A stretch of DNA of 64,000 bases, from the NCBI GenBank assembly GCA_020851035.1, contig JADZDM010000021.1, positions 1 to 64,000 of the forward strand, given 5' to 3'. Position 1 is the stretch's first letter; every line of letters begins with the position of its first letter. The stretch is from Gemmatimonadaceae bacterium. Lineage in GTDB: Bacteria > Gemmatimonadota > Gemmatimonadetes > Gemmatimonadales > Gemmatimonadaceae. The notes below the pieces were generated by a model. It was not told where the DNA came from and searched no databases. It was given only the letters and a program-made list of their open reading frames with translations. Position numbers and translations under genes: made by a program. Positions 7,546-16,901 of the stretch are shown here, in pieces.

Positions 7546-9378
7546 ATGCCACGCCTGCTTCGCCTCGGCCTCGCGCAGTTCCGGCCGTCCAAGGCCGACT
7601 ACACCGCCAATCGCGCCCAGGTTGCCGCCCTCATCGCGGAGGCGGCGGCCCGGGACCCGCGCCCCGAGGTCGTGCACTTCCCGGAAACCGCCCTCACCGG
7701 GTACTTCCTCGAGGGCGGCGTGCGCGACCTGGCGGTCAGTGCCGGCACACTCGCGGCGGACCTGCAGCACGACTTCCGCGAGCGGGCGCCGGACGGCGCC
7801 ACCATCGACGTGGTGATCGGCTTCTACGAACGCTGGCGCAGCACCCTGTACAACAGCGTGATGTACGTGTCGCTCGGTGGCGATGCCGCCGTGATCCGCC
7901 ACGTGCACCGCAAGAACTTCCTGCCCACCTACGGCCTCTTCGACGAGGCCCGCTTCGTGGAAGCCGGCCGCGACATCCGCGCCTTCGACACGCCGTGGGG
8001 ACGCGCCGCGATGCTGGTCTGCGAGGACGCGTGGCACTCCATCACCGGCACGGTGGCGGCGCTGGACGGGGCCGAGGTGGTCTTCGTGTCGTCGGCGGCA
8101 CCGGCGCGCGGGCCCTGGCCGCGGAACGACGCCAATGGCGGCCCGGCGAGCGTCTACCGCTGGGAGAGGCTGATCCGCGACATCGCCGAGGAGCACGGGA
8201 TGTTCGTGTCGCTCAGCAACCTGGTCGGGAGCGAGGGCGGCAAGATGTTCAGCGGCGCGTCGATCCTCGCTGGCCCGCACGGCGACATCCGCCTCACGCT
8301 GCCGCTGTTCGAGCCGGCACTGGCGACGGTCACGCTCGACATGCGTGACCTCGTGCGTGCCCGTGCCGACGCCCCGCTGCTGAGCGACGTGTCGCACGCC
8401 TGGCCGCACCTTGCCGGCAACATCGCCGCCGCGATGGCGCGCGCGCCGTACTCGCTCTCCTTCGACCCCGCCGACGCACCCGCACGACCGATCGTGCCCC
8501 CAACCCCGCCGCGCAGCGCGCCGGCCGTGCGCGTGACGGCTGGCGACGACAGGATCTCCGGCGGCCCCGCCCCGCTCGACATCGACGCCCCGCTGGTCGC
8601 GCAGTGGCTGGTGCAGTTCATCCGCGACGAGATGGCGCGCCGCGGCTTCACCACCGCCGTGATCGGCCTCTCCGGCGGCGTGGACTCGGCGGTGACCACC
8701 TACCTCGCGGCGCGCGCCCTGGGACCGGAGAACGTCTTCGCGGTGCGCATGCCGTACCGGTCATCCAGCGCCGACAGCCTGGCACACGCGCAGCTGGTCA
8801 TCGACGCCCTGGGCATCCAGCACCGGACGATGGAGATCACCGCCGCCGTGGACGGCTACCTCCAGCACGAGCCCGATGCCGATCCCGCGCGTCGCGGCAA
8901 CGTGATGGCCCGCACGCGGATGATCACGCTGTTCGACCTCAGCGCGAAGCACCGCGGGGTGCCGCTGGGCACGGGCAACAAGACGGAGCGACTCTTCGGC
9001 TACTACACCTGGCATGCCGACGACTCGCCCCCGATCAACCCGCTCGGCGACCTGTACAAGTCGCAGGTCTGGGCGCTGGCCCGGCACCTCGGCGTGCCGG
9101 CCGGCATCATCGACAAGCCGGCCAGCGCGGACCTGATCCAGGGCCAGACCGATGAGGGCGACTTCGGCATCAGCTACGCGCGCGCCGACGAACTGCTGAA
9201 CTGGATGCTCAACGGCTGGACGCCGCAGGAACTCGCCGAGCGTGGCTTCGACGCCCGCGACATCGAGATCGTCCGACGGCGCCTCGAGTCGACGCACTGG
9301 AAACGCCGCCTGCCCACCGTTGCGCTCATCGGCCCGACCGCCATCGGCGAGAGTTACCTCCGGCCGGTGGACTACTGA
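7546..9378 (+). CDS. nadE: Glutamine-dependent NAD+ synthetase
   Basis: The 610-residue protein makes NAD+ from deamido-NAD+, ATP and glutamine in the cytoplasm. The N-terminal nitrilase-type glutaminase domain shows its Glu-Lys-Cys triad: Glu47 (HFPETALTGYF), Lys123 (HRKNFLPTYG) and Cys159 (LVCEDAWHS). The C-terminal synthetase domain has the PP-loop SGGVDS at 376-381, GTGNKTERLFGYYT and INPLGDLYKSQVW. Length suits two-domain bacterial enzymes. ATG 7546 begins exactly where the nitrilase fold starts; the open frame continues upstream only as antisense of the PBP gene. Its stop overlaps the next start (TGATG), so the downstream phosphatase-like gene is probably co-translated. Confidence 0.95.
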   Translation: MPRLLRLGLAQFRPSKADYTANRAQVAALIAEAAARDPRPEVVHFPETALTGYFLEGGVRDLAVSAGTLAADLQHDFRERAPDGATIDVVIGFYERWRSTLYNSVMYVSLGGDAAVIRHVHRKNFLPTYGLFDEARFVEAGRDIRAFDTPWGRAAMLVCEDAWHSITGTVAALDGAEVVFVSSAAPARGPWPRNDANGGPASVYRWERLIRDIAEEHGMFVSLSNLVGSEGGKMFSGASILAGPHGDIRLTLPLFEPALATVTLDMRDLVRARADAPLLSDVSHAWPHLAGNIAAAMARAPYSLSFDPADAPARPIVPPTPPRSAPAVRVTAGDDRISGGPAPLDIDAPLVAQWLVQFIRDEMARRGFTTAVIGLSGGVDSAVTTYLAARALGPENVFAVRMPYRSSSADSLAHAQLVIDALGIQHRTMEITAAVDGYLQHEPDADPARRGNVMARTRMITLFDLSAKHRGVPLGTGNKTERLFGYYTWHADDSPPINPLGDLYKSQVWALARHLGVPAGIIDKPASADLIQGQTDEGDFGISYARADELLNWMLNGWTPQELAERGFDARDIEIVRRRLESTHWKRRLPTVALIGPTAIGESYLRPVDY

Positions 9379-9995
9379 TGCGCCTGCGCCCCGGCCTGCC
9401 GAGTGGTGACGCGCCGGTGCTGACGCTGCATTTCGTGCGTGAAGGCAGTGCGTTCCGGGAGGAGGGGCGCTGTCTCGGGCAGGCGGATGCACGGCTCTCG
9501 CAGGCCGGCCGGCGCGAGTGCCGCGTGCTCTCCCGCCAGCTCACCGGCCATCCCGCCCGCGTCGTCAGCAGCGACCTCCAGCGCGCGTGCGAGACCACGA
9601 TGATCCTCACGACTGAGGCGTTCGAGGTCGAGCCGCGGCTCCGCGACATGCACTACGGCGCCTGGGACGGGATGACGTGGGACGACATCGACTCGGCGAT
9701 GGGTCCCGCGGATGATGACTGGTCCCCGGCGTGGCCCTCGATCCGCGCGCCGGGAGGCGAGTCGTTCGACGACGTCGTCCGGCGCGTGCGCAGCTGGCTC
9801 GACTCGCTGCAGCCCGATGGCACCGACCTGCTGGTCGTGGCGCATGCCGCCAGCATCCGGGCCGCCGCCGTCGTCCTCCTCGACATGCCGCCCTCGCGCG
9901 CCATGTCGCTTGCCCTCGATCACGCCCGTGTCAGCACCTTCTCGCTGACCAGCACCGGCGCCTCCCTGGTCCGATGGAACGCTCAACGCTTCTGA
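9378..9995 (+). CDS. Histidine-phosphatase (CobC/phosphoglycerate mutase) family protein with catalytic RHG changed to REG
   Basis: The 205-residue protein has the length and layout of CobC/GpmB-like phosphatases: DLQRACETT (Arg69), YGAWDG, GESFDDVVRRV and the second histidine in VVAHAASIR (His156). The N-terminal RHG motif, whose His becomes phosphorylated in the family, reads VREGSAF, with Glu22 in the His position (codon GAA). Unless another residue substitutes, it should not work by the usual phosphohistidine route. ATG 9378 overlaps the nadE stop by one base, and the gene overlaps the downstream binding-protein gene by 22 bp. That partner resembles BtuF, so a cobalamin-linked role is possible but unproven. 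Confidence 0.8.
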   Translation: MRLRPGLPSGDAPVLTLHFVREGSAFREEGRCLGQADARLSQAGRRECRVLSRQLTGHPARVVSSDLQRACETTMILTTEAFEVEPRLRDMHYGAWDGMTWDDIDSAMGPADDDWSPAWPSIRAPGGESFDDVVRRVRSWLDSLQPDGTDLLVVAHAASIRAAAVVLLDMPPSRAMSLALDHARVSTFSLTSTGASLVRWNAQRF

Positions 9996-10873
9996 CGCTC
10001 GCCGCTGTCCTGTCGTTCGCCGGCACCCTCCCGGCGCAGCCGGTGAGCGTGCGTGACGGGGCCGGCCACACGGTGACGCTGAAGGCACCCGCGCGGCGCG
10101 TCGCAGCGCTGATGTCGTCAGCCGTGGACATCATGATCACCCTCGGCGCCGCCGACCGTGTCGCCGCGCGCACGCGGTACGACACGTCGAACACCGTGGC
10201 GGCGGCGGCGAACGTGGGCGGCGGGATCGACCCGAGCGTGGAGGTGCTGCTGGCGTCGCGGCCGGACCTGCTGATCGCGTGGAAGGGGTCCGCCACGTCG
10301 GCGGCGGTGAACCGGATGCGGGCCGTTGGGGTGCCCGTGTACCTGGTGGAGACCCGTGACACGGCGGCGATGTTCGCGACCGTGCGCGACATCGGCGCGA
10401 TGCTGGGCCTCGAGGCGCGCGCGTCGGCCGCCGCCGGTGCGCTGCGCGCCGAGTTCCGTGCGGTGCAGCGGGGCAGCGCGCAGCGCCCGCGACCGACGGC
10501 GGTGTACCTGATCAGCCGGTCGCCGGTGATCGTCGCCGCGTCGACGAGCTACATCGCCGAGCTGGTGTCGGTGGCCGGCGCCGACAATCCGTTCCGCGAC
10601 GTCGGCGGCGACTTCCCGACGCTCTCGCTGGAGGCGTTCATCGCGCGCGATCCCGACGTGCTGATCGTGGGCCGCCGGCCCGGCGGTCAGGCGCAGCTGT
10701 CGACGCTGCGGGCGACGGCGGGCTGGCGCGACCTCCGCGCCGTGCGCAACGGTGCGGTGGTGGAGGTGGATGGCGAGCAGTGGGGCCGTCCGACGCTCCA
10801 CGCCGGTGCGCTGGTGCGCGAGCTCGCCGCGGCGCTCCAGCGGGTGGGGACCGCGGCGACACGCCGGCCCTGA
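9974..10873 (+). CDS. ABC transporter substrate-binding protein, BtuF/FhuD-like (cobalamin/siderophore type)
   Basis: The 299-residue protein starts with a signal peptide (MERSTLLTLAAVLSFAG, cleavage near LPAQ) and has the two-lobed helical-backbone fold signature of class III binding proteins: RVAALMSSAVDIMITLGAADRV, PDLLIAW, then TLSLEAFIARDPDVLIVG. It should bind vitamin B12, haem or an iron chelate in the periplasm. No permease or ATPase gene is adjacent, so it must work with a transporter encoded elsewhere. ATG 9974 lies inside the end of the previous gene, implying translational coupling with the phosphatase homologue. Confidence 0.8.
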   Translation: MERSTLLTLAAVLSFAGTLPAQPVSVRDGAGHTVTLKAPARRVAALMSSAVDIMITLGAADRVAARTRYDTSNTVAAAANVGGGIDPSVEVLLASRPDLLIAWKGSATSAAVNRMRAVGVPVYLVETRDTAAMFATVRDIGAMLGLEARASAAAGALRAEFRAVQRGSAQRPRPTAVYLISRSPVIVAASTSYIAELVSVAGADNPFRDVGGDFPTLSLEAFIARDPDVLIVGRRPGGQAQLSTLRATAGWRDLRAVRNGAVVEVDGEQWGRPTLHAGALVRELAAALQRVGTAATRRP

Positions 10874-10907
10874 CCGTGCGGGCCTGGCGCGCCACGGCAG
10901 GTGCTGG

Positions 10908-11333
10908 CTAGGCGGCCTCGGCCCAGGCCAGGCTCACCGCGCGGCGCGCCGAGCGTTTCAGCGCGCGGTGCACGGAGCGCGCGTAGCGCATGAAGTTCTC
11001 TCCCGCCGACGGCCAGCGCGCGAAGAAGTCGTGCGGGTGCTGGTCGGCCTTGAGCCGGTTGCAGGGGCTGCAGGCGACGACCACGTTGCCGGGCTGCGAC
11101 CGCCCGCCACGCGCGATCGGGTGCACGTGATCGAGCGTGGCCTCGGCGAAGGGCATGATCCACCCGCAGTACACGCAGCGGCGGTCGCAGTCGCGGTAGG
11201 CGGCGGTCTTGAGGGCCCGCCGCACGGCGGGGGGGAGGCTGTCCCGCCGCTCGAAGCGTTCGCAGCGGGGGGCGCGCGCCAGCGGGCGGCGCAGGTGGTG
11301 CGGGGTCTGGTGCTGGTGCCAGAAGGCGGTCAT
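10908..11333 (-). CDS. HNH endonuclease family protein
   Basis: The product (141 residues from ATG 11333) has a classic zinc-stabilised HNH domain: CVYCGW, then LDHVHPIARGG and NVVVACSPCNRLK. These give two CxxC pairs plus the catalytic His. Such stand-alone HNH proteins are nucleases of unknown biological role in many bacteria. The frame stays open to 11465 with possible starts at 11417 and 11465; I chose 11333 because MTAFWHQHQ begins the region that looks protein-like. A second small HNH protein is encoded at 19491-19826. No toxin, restriction or phage genes accompany it. Confidence 0.8.
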   Translation of the reverse strand: MTAFWHQHQTPHHLRRPLARAPRCERFERRDSLPPAVRRALKTAAYRDCDRRCVYCGWIMPFAEATLDHVHPIARGGRSQPGNVVVACSPCNRLKADQHPHDFFARWPSAGENFMRYARSVHRALKRSARRAVSLAWAEAA

Positions 11334-11532
11334 GCCGATGCCGCCCGACGAATCCCGTAGCGCAGTCCTGAACGAATCATCCAGTGCCCTCGATGGCCGG
11401 TGACGTTCCTGATGCATGCACGTGCGTCTGAGCAACATCTTCAGCAGCGCGATTCGTTTTGGCAAGAGCGGGGGCGCACCAACCGTGTCACGGCGCGGTT
11501 CGAGATCCGGTGCACGATCCCCGTCCCTTCGA

Positions 11533-11576
11533 ACCGTTCAAGATCTCCGTCCCCTTGAACGGTCCCCTTGAACGGT
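11533..11576. repeat. Short hairpin with a duplicated right arm
   Basis: ACCGTTCAAG (11533-11542) is complementary to CTTGAACGGT, which occurs twice (11554-11563 and 11567-11576) inside a perfect 13-bp tandem repeat (11551-11563, 11564-11576). One left arm can therefore pair with either of two right arms. It lies between the HNH gene start and the end of the HIT gene. Confidence 0.6.
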
Positions 11577-11591
11577 CCCGTGGTGCGCGCC

Positions 11592-12077
11592 TCAGCGGGG
11601 GTCCGTACTCCGCCGCGCGAACCGCTCCGCCGACTCCCGCACCCGCATCGGGTCGTGGAGCGCGGTCAGGATCTGCACCGCCGTCGCGTCGAGGTGCTGG
11701 CGCGACGTGGGTTCGCCCCCGGTGAACGGCAGCGGCACGTCCCAGCCGTCGTCGTGCATGCGCGGGATCACGTGGACGTGGTAGTGGAACACGTCCTGCC
11801 CCGCCGCGCTGCCACTGCTCACCAGCAGGTTCATGCCGTCGCAGCGGGTCACGTCGCGGATCACCTCGCCCAGGCGCCAGGCCACATCGAACAGGTGCTT
11901 GCCGAGCGGCCCGGGAATGTCCTCGAGCGACGCGTAGTGCTCACGCGGCACCACCAGCGCATGCCCGCGGTTCACCGGCTGGATGTCCATGAACGCCACC
12001 GCATCGGCGTCCTCGTAGCAGATGGACACTTCGCCAGCACCCTTGATCAGGTCACAGAAGACACAATGTGATGTCAC
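11592..12077 (-). CDS. HIT-family (histidine triad) nucleotide hydrolase/transferase
   Basis: The 161-residue protein has the HIT signature HYHVHVIPR, in which the middle His is the nucleophile attacking nucleotide alpha-phosphates. The N-terminal CVFCDLIKG is the usual start of HINT-type proteins, with one CxxC pair. The pattern NRGHALVVPREHYASLEDIP supports the assignment. Likely substrates are AMP-lysine or similar adenylated compounds; the specific substrate is unknown. It starts with GTG 12077 (VTSHCVF), preceded by a weak purine-poor leader. The C-terminal extension after the HIT motif (~45 residues, ending ARRSTDPR) is somewhat longer than in minimal HINT proteins. Confidence 0.88.
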   Translation of the reverse strand: MTSHCVFCDLIKGAGEVSICYEDADAVAFMDIQPVNRGHALVVPREHYASLEDIPGPLGKHLFDVAWRLGEVIRDVTRCDGMNLLVSSGSAAGQDVFHYHVHVIPRMHDDGWDVPLPFTGGEPTSRQHLDATAVQILTALHDPMRVRESAERFARRSTDPR

Positions 12078-12203
12078 GGAGGGAGCCCCGCTGAACGTGA
12101 AACCGGGGCGGCGGGGACACCCCGCGGCCGGCCGGCACTGCCCACGCCACCGCGCGCCGCGGGTCTCGCGGTGGCGCGACGTCCTCCCTTGAAGTGACAG
12201 CGA

Positions 12204-13448
12204 CTATGGCAGCTTGACCAGTTCCACGCGCCGGTTGGTCTGCCGGCCCTCGGGCGTGGTGTTCGGCTGGGACGGCTTCGAGGCCCCGAACCCGGTCGCC
12301 TCGAGCCGTGCCGCGTCGGCCTTCAGCGTGGTGACGAGATAGGCCTTCACGGCCTCCGCGCGCCGCCGCGACAGCGCGAGGTTGGCCGGCGCCATGCCCA
12401 CGTTGTCGGTGTGGCCCTCGATCCCCAGGCGCAGGTCGGCATGGCTCACGAGCATGTCCGCGATCTCCCGGAGCGTCGGCGCGCTCTCCGGCCGGATCCG
12501 GTCCGAGCCGGTGTCGAAGTAGATGCCCTGCGTCGCCACGCGCCCGTCCGCCGCCAGCGCGTCGTACAACTTCCGGCCCCCCTCGGCCACGCGGATGCCG
12601 CCGAGCGCCATGCCGCCATCACAGTAGAAGCCGATCCGGTTCGCCTTCTCGTCGTTGAAGTTCGGCACGTTCGCCACCCGCCGCTCGTTCACGTACACCT
12701 TGATGTACGTGCCGTCGACCATGATCCGGCCCATGTGGACGAGGTTCACCTGGTCGTAGCCCAGCCCGCCCGAGGCGAGGCCGTTCGGCGTCACGACGCC
12801 GCCGTAGGCACGGGCGCCGAGCTCGATGCGATAGCCGCCGGTGAGCTTGCCGCTCGGGAAGATCCAGCAGACGTTGTCGGCACCCCAGAAATCCATCTCG
12901 ATCGTGTAGCGCTCCGGCAGGACCTGCGGGAGCGGGATGTACATCTGGCCGGTGGAGGTGAACCGCAGCCAGGTGCGCTCACGATAGGTGACGAGTTCCA
13001 CGTTGCCGTTCACGAATTCGTAGCGGCGCGGGAAGTTGCCCACCTGGTCGTTCGAGAAGTCCTCGGCGAAGATCGTGCGGGTACCGGGGACGAAATCGTA
13101 GTTCGTCCACACCGCGTTGCCGGCGCCGCCACCACCGGCACCCGTTCCCACCGCCTCCGGGGTGCCGGCGGGTGGCGTGCCGGCGGGTGCCGCGCCGGAC
13201 GCCGGCGTCGCGCCGGCTGCCCGCGTCGAGTCCACCTTGACCTCGCGTCCCTCGGCCTTCGCCTTGTCGATGCAGGCCTGGTCGCCCATCACGCAATCCA
13301 CGGCGCGCTCGGCGCGGCGGTTGACGTTCTCCTCCACGCGCCGCTTCACGCGCCCCAGCAACCCGCCCTGCGCCGCAGCGGACTCCGGCGCCGCCGTCGT
13401 GATCAGCGCCAGCGCCAGCAGCCCGCCGCGCATCAGTCTCGTGTGCAT
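12204..13448 (-). CDS. Secreted OmpA-like protein with C-terminal peptidoglycan-binding domain
   Basis: The 414-residue product has a signal peptide (MHTRLMRGGLLALALITTAA, cleavage near SAAAQ), then a low-complexity Ala/Gly/Pro stretch. A ~190-residue beta-rich middle domain follows, resembling concanavalin-like/laminin-G folds. The C-terminal OmpA domain reads IYFDTGSDRIRPESAPTL, LGIEGHTDNVG and LSRRRAEAVKAYL, ending TNRRVELVKLP. It would anchor the outer membrane or an extracellular layer to peptidoglycan. I chose ATG 13448 because upstream codons to 13577 do not look like a secretion signal. It diverges from the E1 gene. Confidence 0.85.
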   Translation of the reverse strand: MHTRLMRGGLLALALITTAAPESAAAQGGLLGRVKRRVEENVNRRAERAVDCVMGDQACIDKAKAEGREVKVDSTRAAGATPASGAAPAGTPPAGTPEAVGTGAGGGGAGNAVWTNYDFVPGTRTIFAEDFSNDQVGNFPRRYEFVNGNVELVTYRERTWLRFTSTGQMYIPLPQVLPERYTIEMDFWGADNVCWIFPSGKLTGGYRIELGARAYGGVVTPNGLASGGLGYDQVNLVHMGRIMVDGTYIKVYVNERRVANVPNFNDEKANRIGFYCDGGMALGGIRVAEGGRKLYDALAADGRVATQGIYFDTGSDRIRPESAPTLREIADMLVSHADLRLGIEGHTDNVGMAPANLALSRRRAEAVKAYLVTTLKADAARLEATGFGASKPSQPNTTPEGRQTNRRVELVKLP

Positions 13449-13714
13449 GGTCCGCGACTCCATCCAGTGTGTGTGTCCCCCGAAGATCGCCGCACCCGTC
13501 GCGTCCGCCAATCCCGCCGGCATGTTCCGTTCCCTGCGCCATGTCCGGAGGCCCCCGTCGGGTGTCCCGTGGCGCACGGCGACCCGTATATCGGACGTCG
13601 CTGGATGCTTAGCTTACTCACCGGCCGGTGGCCCCCCACCAGGGCCGTCCCGCCCGCCATGCGTGCCCGTGCGTCACCGCGCGCCGCCGTCCCTTCCCCG
13701 CACCGAGTCGCGGC

Positions 13715-15811
13715 ATGACTTCCCTCGCCACGTCGGACACCTACACCGCCGGCCTCTCCCGCGACCAGCTGCTGGCCGCGTATCGCACGATGCTCCTCTC
13801 GCGGCGCATCGACGACAAGGAGGTGCAGCTCAAGCGGCAGAACAAGATCTTCTTCCAGATCTCCGGTGCCGGCCACGAGGCCGTGCTGACGGCGGCCGGG
13901 ATGGTCCTCCGGCCCGGCCACGACTGGTTCTTCCTCTACTATCGCGACCGCGCCCTCTGCCTGCAGCTCGGCATGACCGCGGTCGACATGCTGTACTCGG
14001 CCGTCGGCGCGGCGCGTGACCCGAATTCCGGCGGACGGCAGATGCCGAGCCACTGGGGCAGCCCGGCGATGAACATCGTCTCCTCGTCGTCACCGACCGG
14101 CACGCAGTTCCTCCAGGCCGTCGGCAGCGCCGAGGCCTCCATGCGGCAGCGCCTGCTGGATGGCAGCACCACCGACGAGGTCACGCTGGTCACCACCGGT
14201 GACGGCACCACGTCCGAGGGCGAGTTCTGGGAGTCGCTCAACACCGCCTGCAACCTGAAGCTGCCGATCGTCTACCTCGTGGAGGACAACGGCTACGCCA
14301 TCAGCGTGCCGGTGGAAGTCGGCACGGCGGGCGGGTCGATCTCGAAGCTGGTGAAGGGATTTCCCGGCCTCTACATCCAGGAAGTGGATGGCTGCGACCT
14401 GCTCGCCAGCTATGAGGCGATGCACCGGGCCGTGCGCTACGCGCGGGAACGCAACGGCCCCGCGTTCGTGCATGCGAAGGTGATCCGGCCGTATTCGCAC
14501 TCGCTCTCGGATGACGAGACCATGTACCGGCCCGCGGAGGAGCGCGAGGCCGACGCCGCCCGCGACCCCCTCCGGACCTTCCCGGCCTGGCTGCAGGAGC
14601 ACGGTTTCGCGACGGCCGAGGACCTGGCCGTGATCGCCGACGGCGTGGAGGCAGAGCTGCTGCTCGCCACCGACGACGCGCTCGCCGCCGCCCAGCCCGA
14701 CCCGAGCACGGTGTACCACGCGGTCTACTCCCCGTCCACCGATCCCACCGGCGAGCAGTTCGACACCGAGGACGATCCGCAGTTCAGCGGTAGCGAGTCG
14801 ACGATGGTCGACCTGCTGAACCAGTGCATGAAGGACGAGATGCGGCGCGACCCGAGGATCCTCATGTTCGGTGAGGACGTGGCCGATGCCAGCCGCGCCG
14901 ACGTGCTGGAGAAGGTCAAGGGCAAGGGGGGCGTCTTCAAGGTCACGCACGGGCTGCAGAAGGAGTTCGGCGCCACGCGCGTCTACAACTCCCCGCTGGC
15001 CGAGGCGAACATCGTGGGACGCGCGATCGGCCTCGCGCTGCGGGGCTTCAAGCCGGTGGTCGAGATCCAGTTCTTCGACTACATCTGGCCGGCGTACATG
15101 CAGATCCGCGACGAGCTCGCGACGATGCGCTGGCGCTCGAACAACGCCTTCGCCGCGCCGGTGGTCATCCGCACCACCTACGGCGGGTACATCCGCGGCG
15201 GCGTGTACCACTCGCAGACGGGGGCCTCACTCTTCACCCACACGCCGGGCCTGCGCGTGGTCTGCCCGAGTAACGCGCTCGACGCCAGCGGACTGCTGCG
15301 CACGGCCATCCGCTGCGACGACCCGGTGCTCTTCCTCGAGCACAAGCACCTCTACCGCCAGACGTACAACAAGGCGATGAACCCCGGGGCGAACTTCCTG
15401 ATCCCCTTCGGCAAGGCACGGGTGGCCCGTGAAGGCACCGACGTCACGGTGGTCACCTACGGCGCCACGGTGCAGCGCGCGCTGGCGGCCGCCAACCAGA
15501 TGGCCGACGAGGGCGTGAGTGCCGAGGTGATCGACCTGCGCACGCTGTCGCCGTGGGACCGCGAGACGGTGTATGCGAGCATCCGGAAGACGAACCGCGT
15601 GATCGTGGGCTACGAGGACGCGCAGTCGTGGGGCTACGGCGCCGAGATCGCCGCCTCCATCGCCGAGGAGTGCTTCGAGCACCTCGATGCGCCGGTGATG
15701 CGCGTGGCGAGCACCGACACCTTCGTCGGCTATGCCCCGAGCCTCGAGGACGCGACGCTCCCGCAGCAGGAGACGTTCCGCCAGGCGTACCGGAAGATCC
15801 TCGCCTACTGA
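13715..15811 (+). CDS. Fused alpha/beta subunit of thiamine-diphosphate-dependent 2-oxoacid dehydrogenase E1 (branched-chain/pyruvate type)
   Basis: The 698-residue protein joins E1-alpha (residues ~1-340; [15 protein letters not shown] and [12 protein letters not shown] are the ThDP/Mg site) with E1-beta (~365-698; [40 protein letters not shown], then EHKHLYRQ and [13 protein letters not shown]). It decarboxylates a 2-oxoacid and passes the acyl group to an E2 lipoyl protein. No E2 or E3 gene lies in the window. The single-chain form is known in several phyla and mostly annotated as branched-chain 2-oxoacid dehydrogenase. ATG 13715 starts where family homology starts; a TAGCTT -10-like element (13610-13615) leaves a ~90-nt leader, and GTG 13628 is possible. 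Confidence 0.92.
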   Translation: MTSLATSDTYTAGLSRDQLLAAYRTMLLSRRIDDKEVQLKRQNKIFFQISGAGHEAVLTAAGMVLRPGHDWFFLYYRDRALCLQLGMTAVDMLYSAVGAARDPNSGGRQMPSHWGSPAMNIVSSSSPTGTQFLQAVGSAEASMRQRLLDGSTTDEVTLVTTGDGTTSEGEFWESLNTACNLKLPIVYLVEDNGYAISVPVEVGTAGGSISKLVKGFPGLYIQEVDGCDLLASYEAMHRAVRYARERNGPAFVHAKVIRPYSHSLSDDETMYRPAEEREADAARDPLRTFPAWLQEHGFATAEDLAVIADGVEAELLLATDDALAAAQPDPSTVYHAVYSPSTDPTGEQFDTEDDPQFSGSESTMVDLLNQCMKDEMRRDPRILMFGEDVADASRADVLEKVKGKGGVFKVTHGLQKEFGATRVYNSPLAEANIVGRAIGLALRGFKPVVEIQFFDYIWPAYMQIRDELATMRWRSNNAFAAPVVIRTTYGGYIRGGVYHSQTGASLFTHTPGLRVVCPSNALDASGLLRTAIRCDDPVLFLEHKHLYRQTYNKAMNPGANFLIPFGKARVAREGTDVTVVTYGATVQRALAAANQMADEGVSAEVIDLRTLSPWDRETVYASIRKTNRVIVGYEDAQSWGYGAEIAASIAEECFEHLDAPVMRVASTDTFVGYAPSLEDATLPQQETFRQAYRKILAY

Positions 15812-15827
15812 GTGCCGCGCCGCGAGC

Positions 15828-15867
15828 GACGACGGCGGTCCGCGATGTGCTGCGGACCGCCGTCGTC
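15828..15867. terminator. Perfect 16-bp hairpin between convergent genes
   Basis: GACGACGGCGGTCCGC (15828-15843) pairs perfectly with 15852-15867 across an 8-nt loop, GATGTGCT. It lies between the E1 stop (15811) and the stop of the minus-strand gene (15906), so it can end transcripts from both sides. No T-tract follows. Confidence 0.8.
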
Positions 15868-15905
15868 GTCTGCGCACCACTCGGCGCGGGCCGAGCGTGG
15901 TGGCG

Positions 15906-16901
15906 TCAGGGTTTCCACGCCGGCTTGCCCGACGAGGGCTTGAACGGCTTCGGGGCCTTGCGGCCGGCCAGGCCCTGCAGCGATGCGCCGAGTGTCTCGA
16001 GTGACTCCACGAGCTTCCGGATCTCCGCGGTGATGTTGATCACCTTGTAGCCCGCCGGTGCGTCGAACACCGAATCGGGCAGCACCCGCCGCTCGATCGA
16101 CGTGACCTCGGCCGAATCGACGGTCACCACCTCACCGGCATCCGCGGTGCCGGGCAGCAGCACCGAGGAGCCGGTGGTGCGCGTGCGGCTGCGGGTGACG
16201 GTGCGGAGCGCGAGGCCGGCCGGCAGCGTCCCGCCACCGCGCACGGTCACCGGGGCCACCGCGGTGCCGAAGATCTGCTCCATCACGCCCGCGAGGCTGG
16301 CCGACGTCAGCGTGAGCACCGAGTTCGCGCCCCACTCGCCGGGCAGCGATGGCGCCACCCACTCGTCCGTCTCGGTGACGATGTGCACGGTCTGGACGCG
16401 CCCGTCGCGCGCACTCGTCATGCGCACCGACCGGCGCACCTGCACATGACGGGTGGCGTGACCCAGCAGCCGGGGGCCCGGGCCCAGGTCCTCGCCCACG
16501 GCCGTCATGCTGTCGAACCGCACCCGCATGAGGGAGTCGAACATCAGCCGGAGGTCGGAGAACCGGAGCACCGCCGTGGAGCGCGAGGCGCGGTTGTGCA
16601 GGCGGATCTCGTCGGGGGCGTTGTCCAGGCTCGCCCAGTCGTCCCCCACACTGTCGTCGACGGCGCGCAGCACGTCCACGCGCTGCCGTGTGCCTTGCCG
16701 GCGCACCAGGAGGCCGACGCCCATGGCCCGCGCGCGGGAGCCCGCCGGCATCGTGCGCACCGTGCTCACGCGCAGGACACTGCCGGTGACGCTGTCGTGC
16801 ACGGCCTGGGCACGAGCCGCCGTGGGCCGCGCGCCAGCCAGCACCACCAGCACCGCCGTCACGCCCGTGAGGGCGGCACGTCCGAGCCGTCTGTCGGTCA
16901 C
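15906..16901 (-). CDS. Secreted protein of unknown function, member 3 of a tandem paralogous family
   Basis: The 331-residue product has a signal peptide (LTGVTAVLVVLAGARPTAARAQ) and no transmembrane segment afterwards. It shares an ordered set of motifs with the two upstream genes: PRLLGHATRHVQVRR in the middle and FDAPAGYKVINIT near the end. These resemble the blocks of DUF4412-type secreted proteins. Function is unknown. GTG 16901 overlaps the stop of the preceding gene by 4 nt (GTGA), so it is translated in tandem with it. The Lys/Pro-rich tail (KAPKPFKPSSGKPAWKP) is unlike its paralogues. A strong hairpin terminator follows. Confidence 0.7.
   Translation of the reverse strand: MTDRRLGRAALTGVTAVLVVLAGARPTAARAQAVHDSVTGSVLRVSTVRTMPAGSRARAMGVGLLVRRQGTRQRVDVLRAVDDSVGDDWASLDNAPDEIRLHNRASRSTAVLRFSDLRLMFDSLMRVRFDSMTAVGEDLGPGPRLLGHATRHVQVRRSVRMTSARDGRVQTVHIVTETDEWVAPSLPGEWGANSVLTLTSASLAGVMEQIFGTAVAPVTVRGGGTLPAGLALRTVTRSRTRTTGSSVLLPGTADAGEVVTVDSAEVTSIERRVLPDSVFDAPAGYKVINITAEIRKLVESLETLGASLQGLAGRKAPKPFKPSSGKPAWKP

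Noticed and set aside
5440-8409. Reading the PBP frame from its first open codon, giving a 989-residue protein
   Set aside because: The extra ~325 residues are antisense of nadE, rich in Arg/His/Gly without fold signals. A normal leader and a -10 element support GTG 7434.
9974-10873. Complete vitamin B12 uptake operon
   Set aside because: Only a binding protein is present; no permease or ATPase gene follows.
13460-13714. Coding sequence joining the OmpA and E1 genes (long open frames on both strands)
   Set aside because: Frames are low-complexity and start/stop with the high GC content; proper starts with signal peptide or family homology lie inside.
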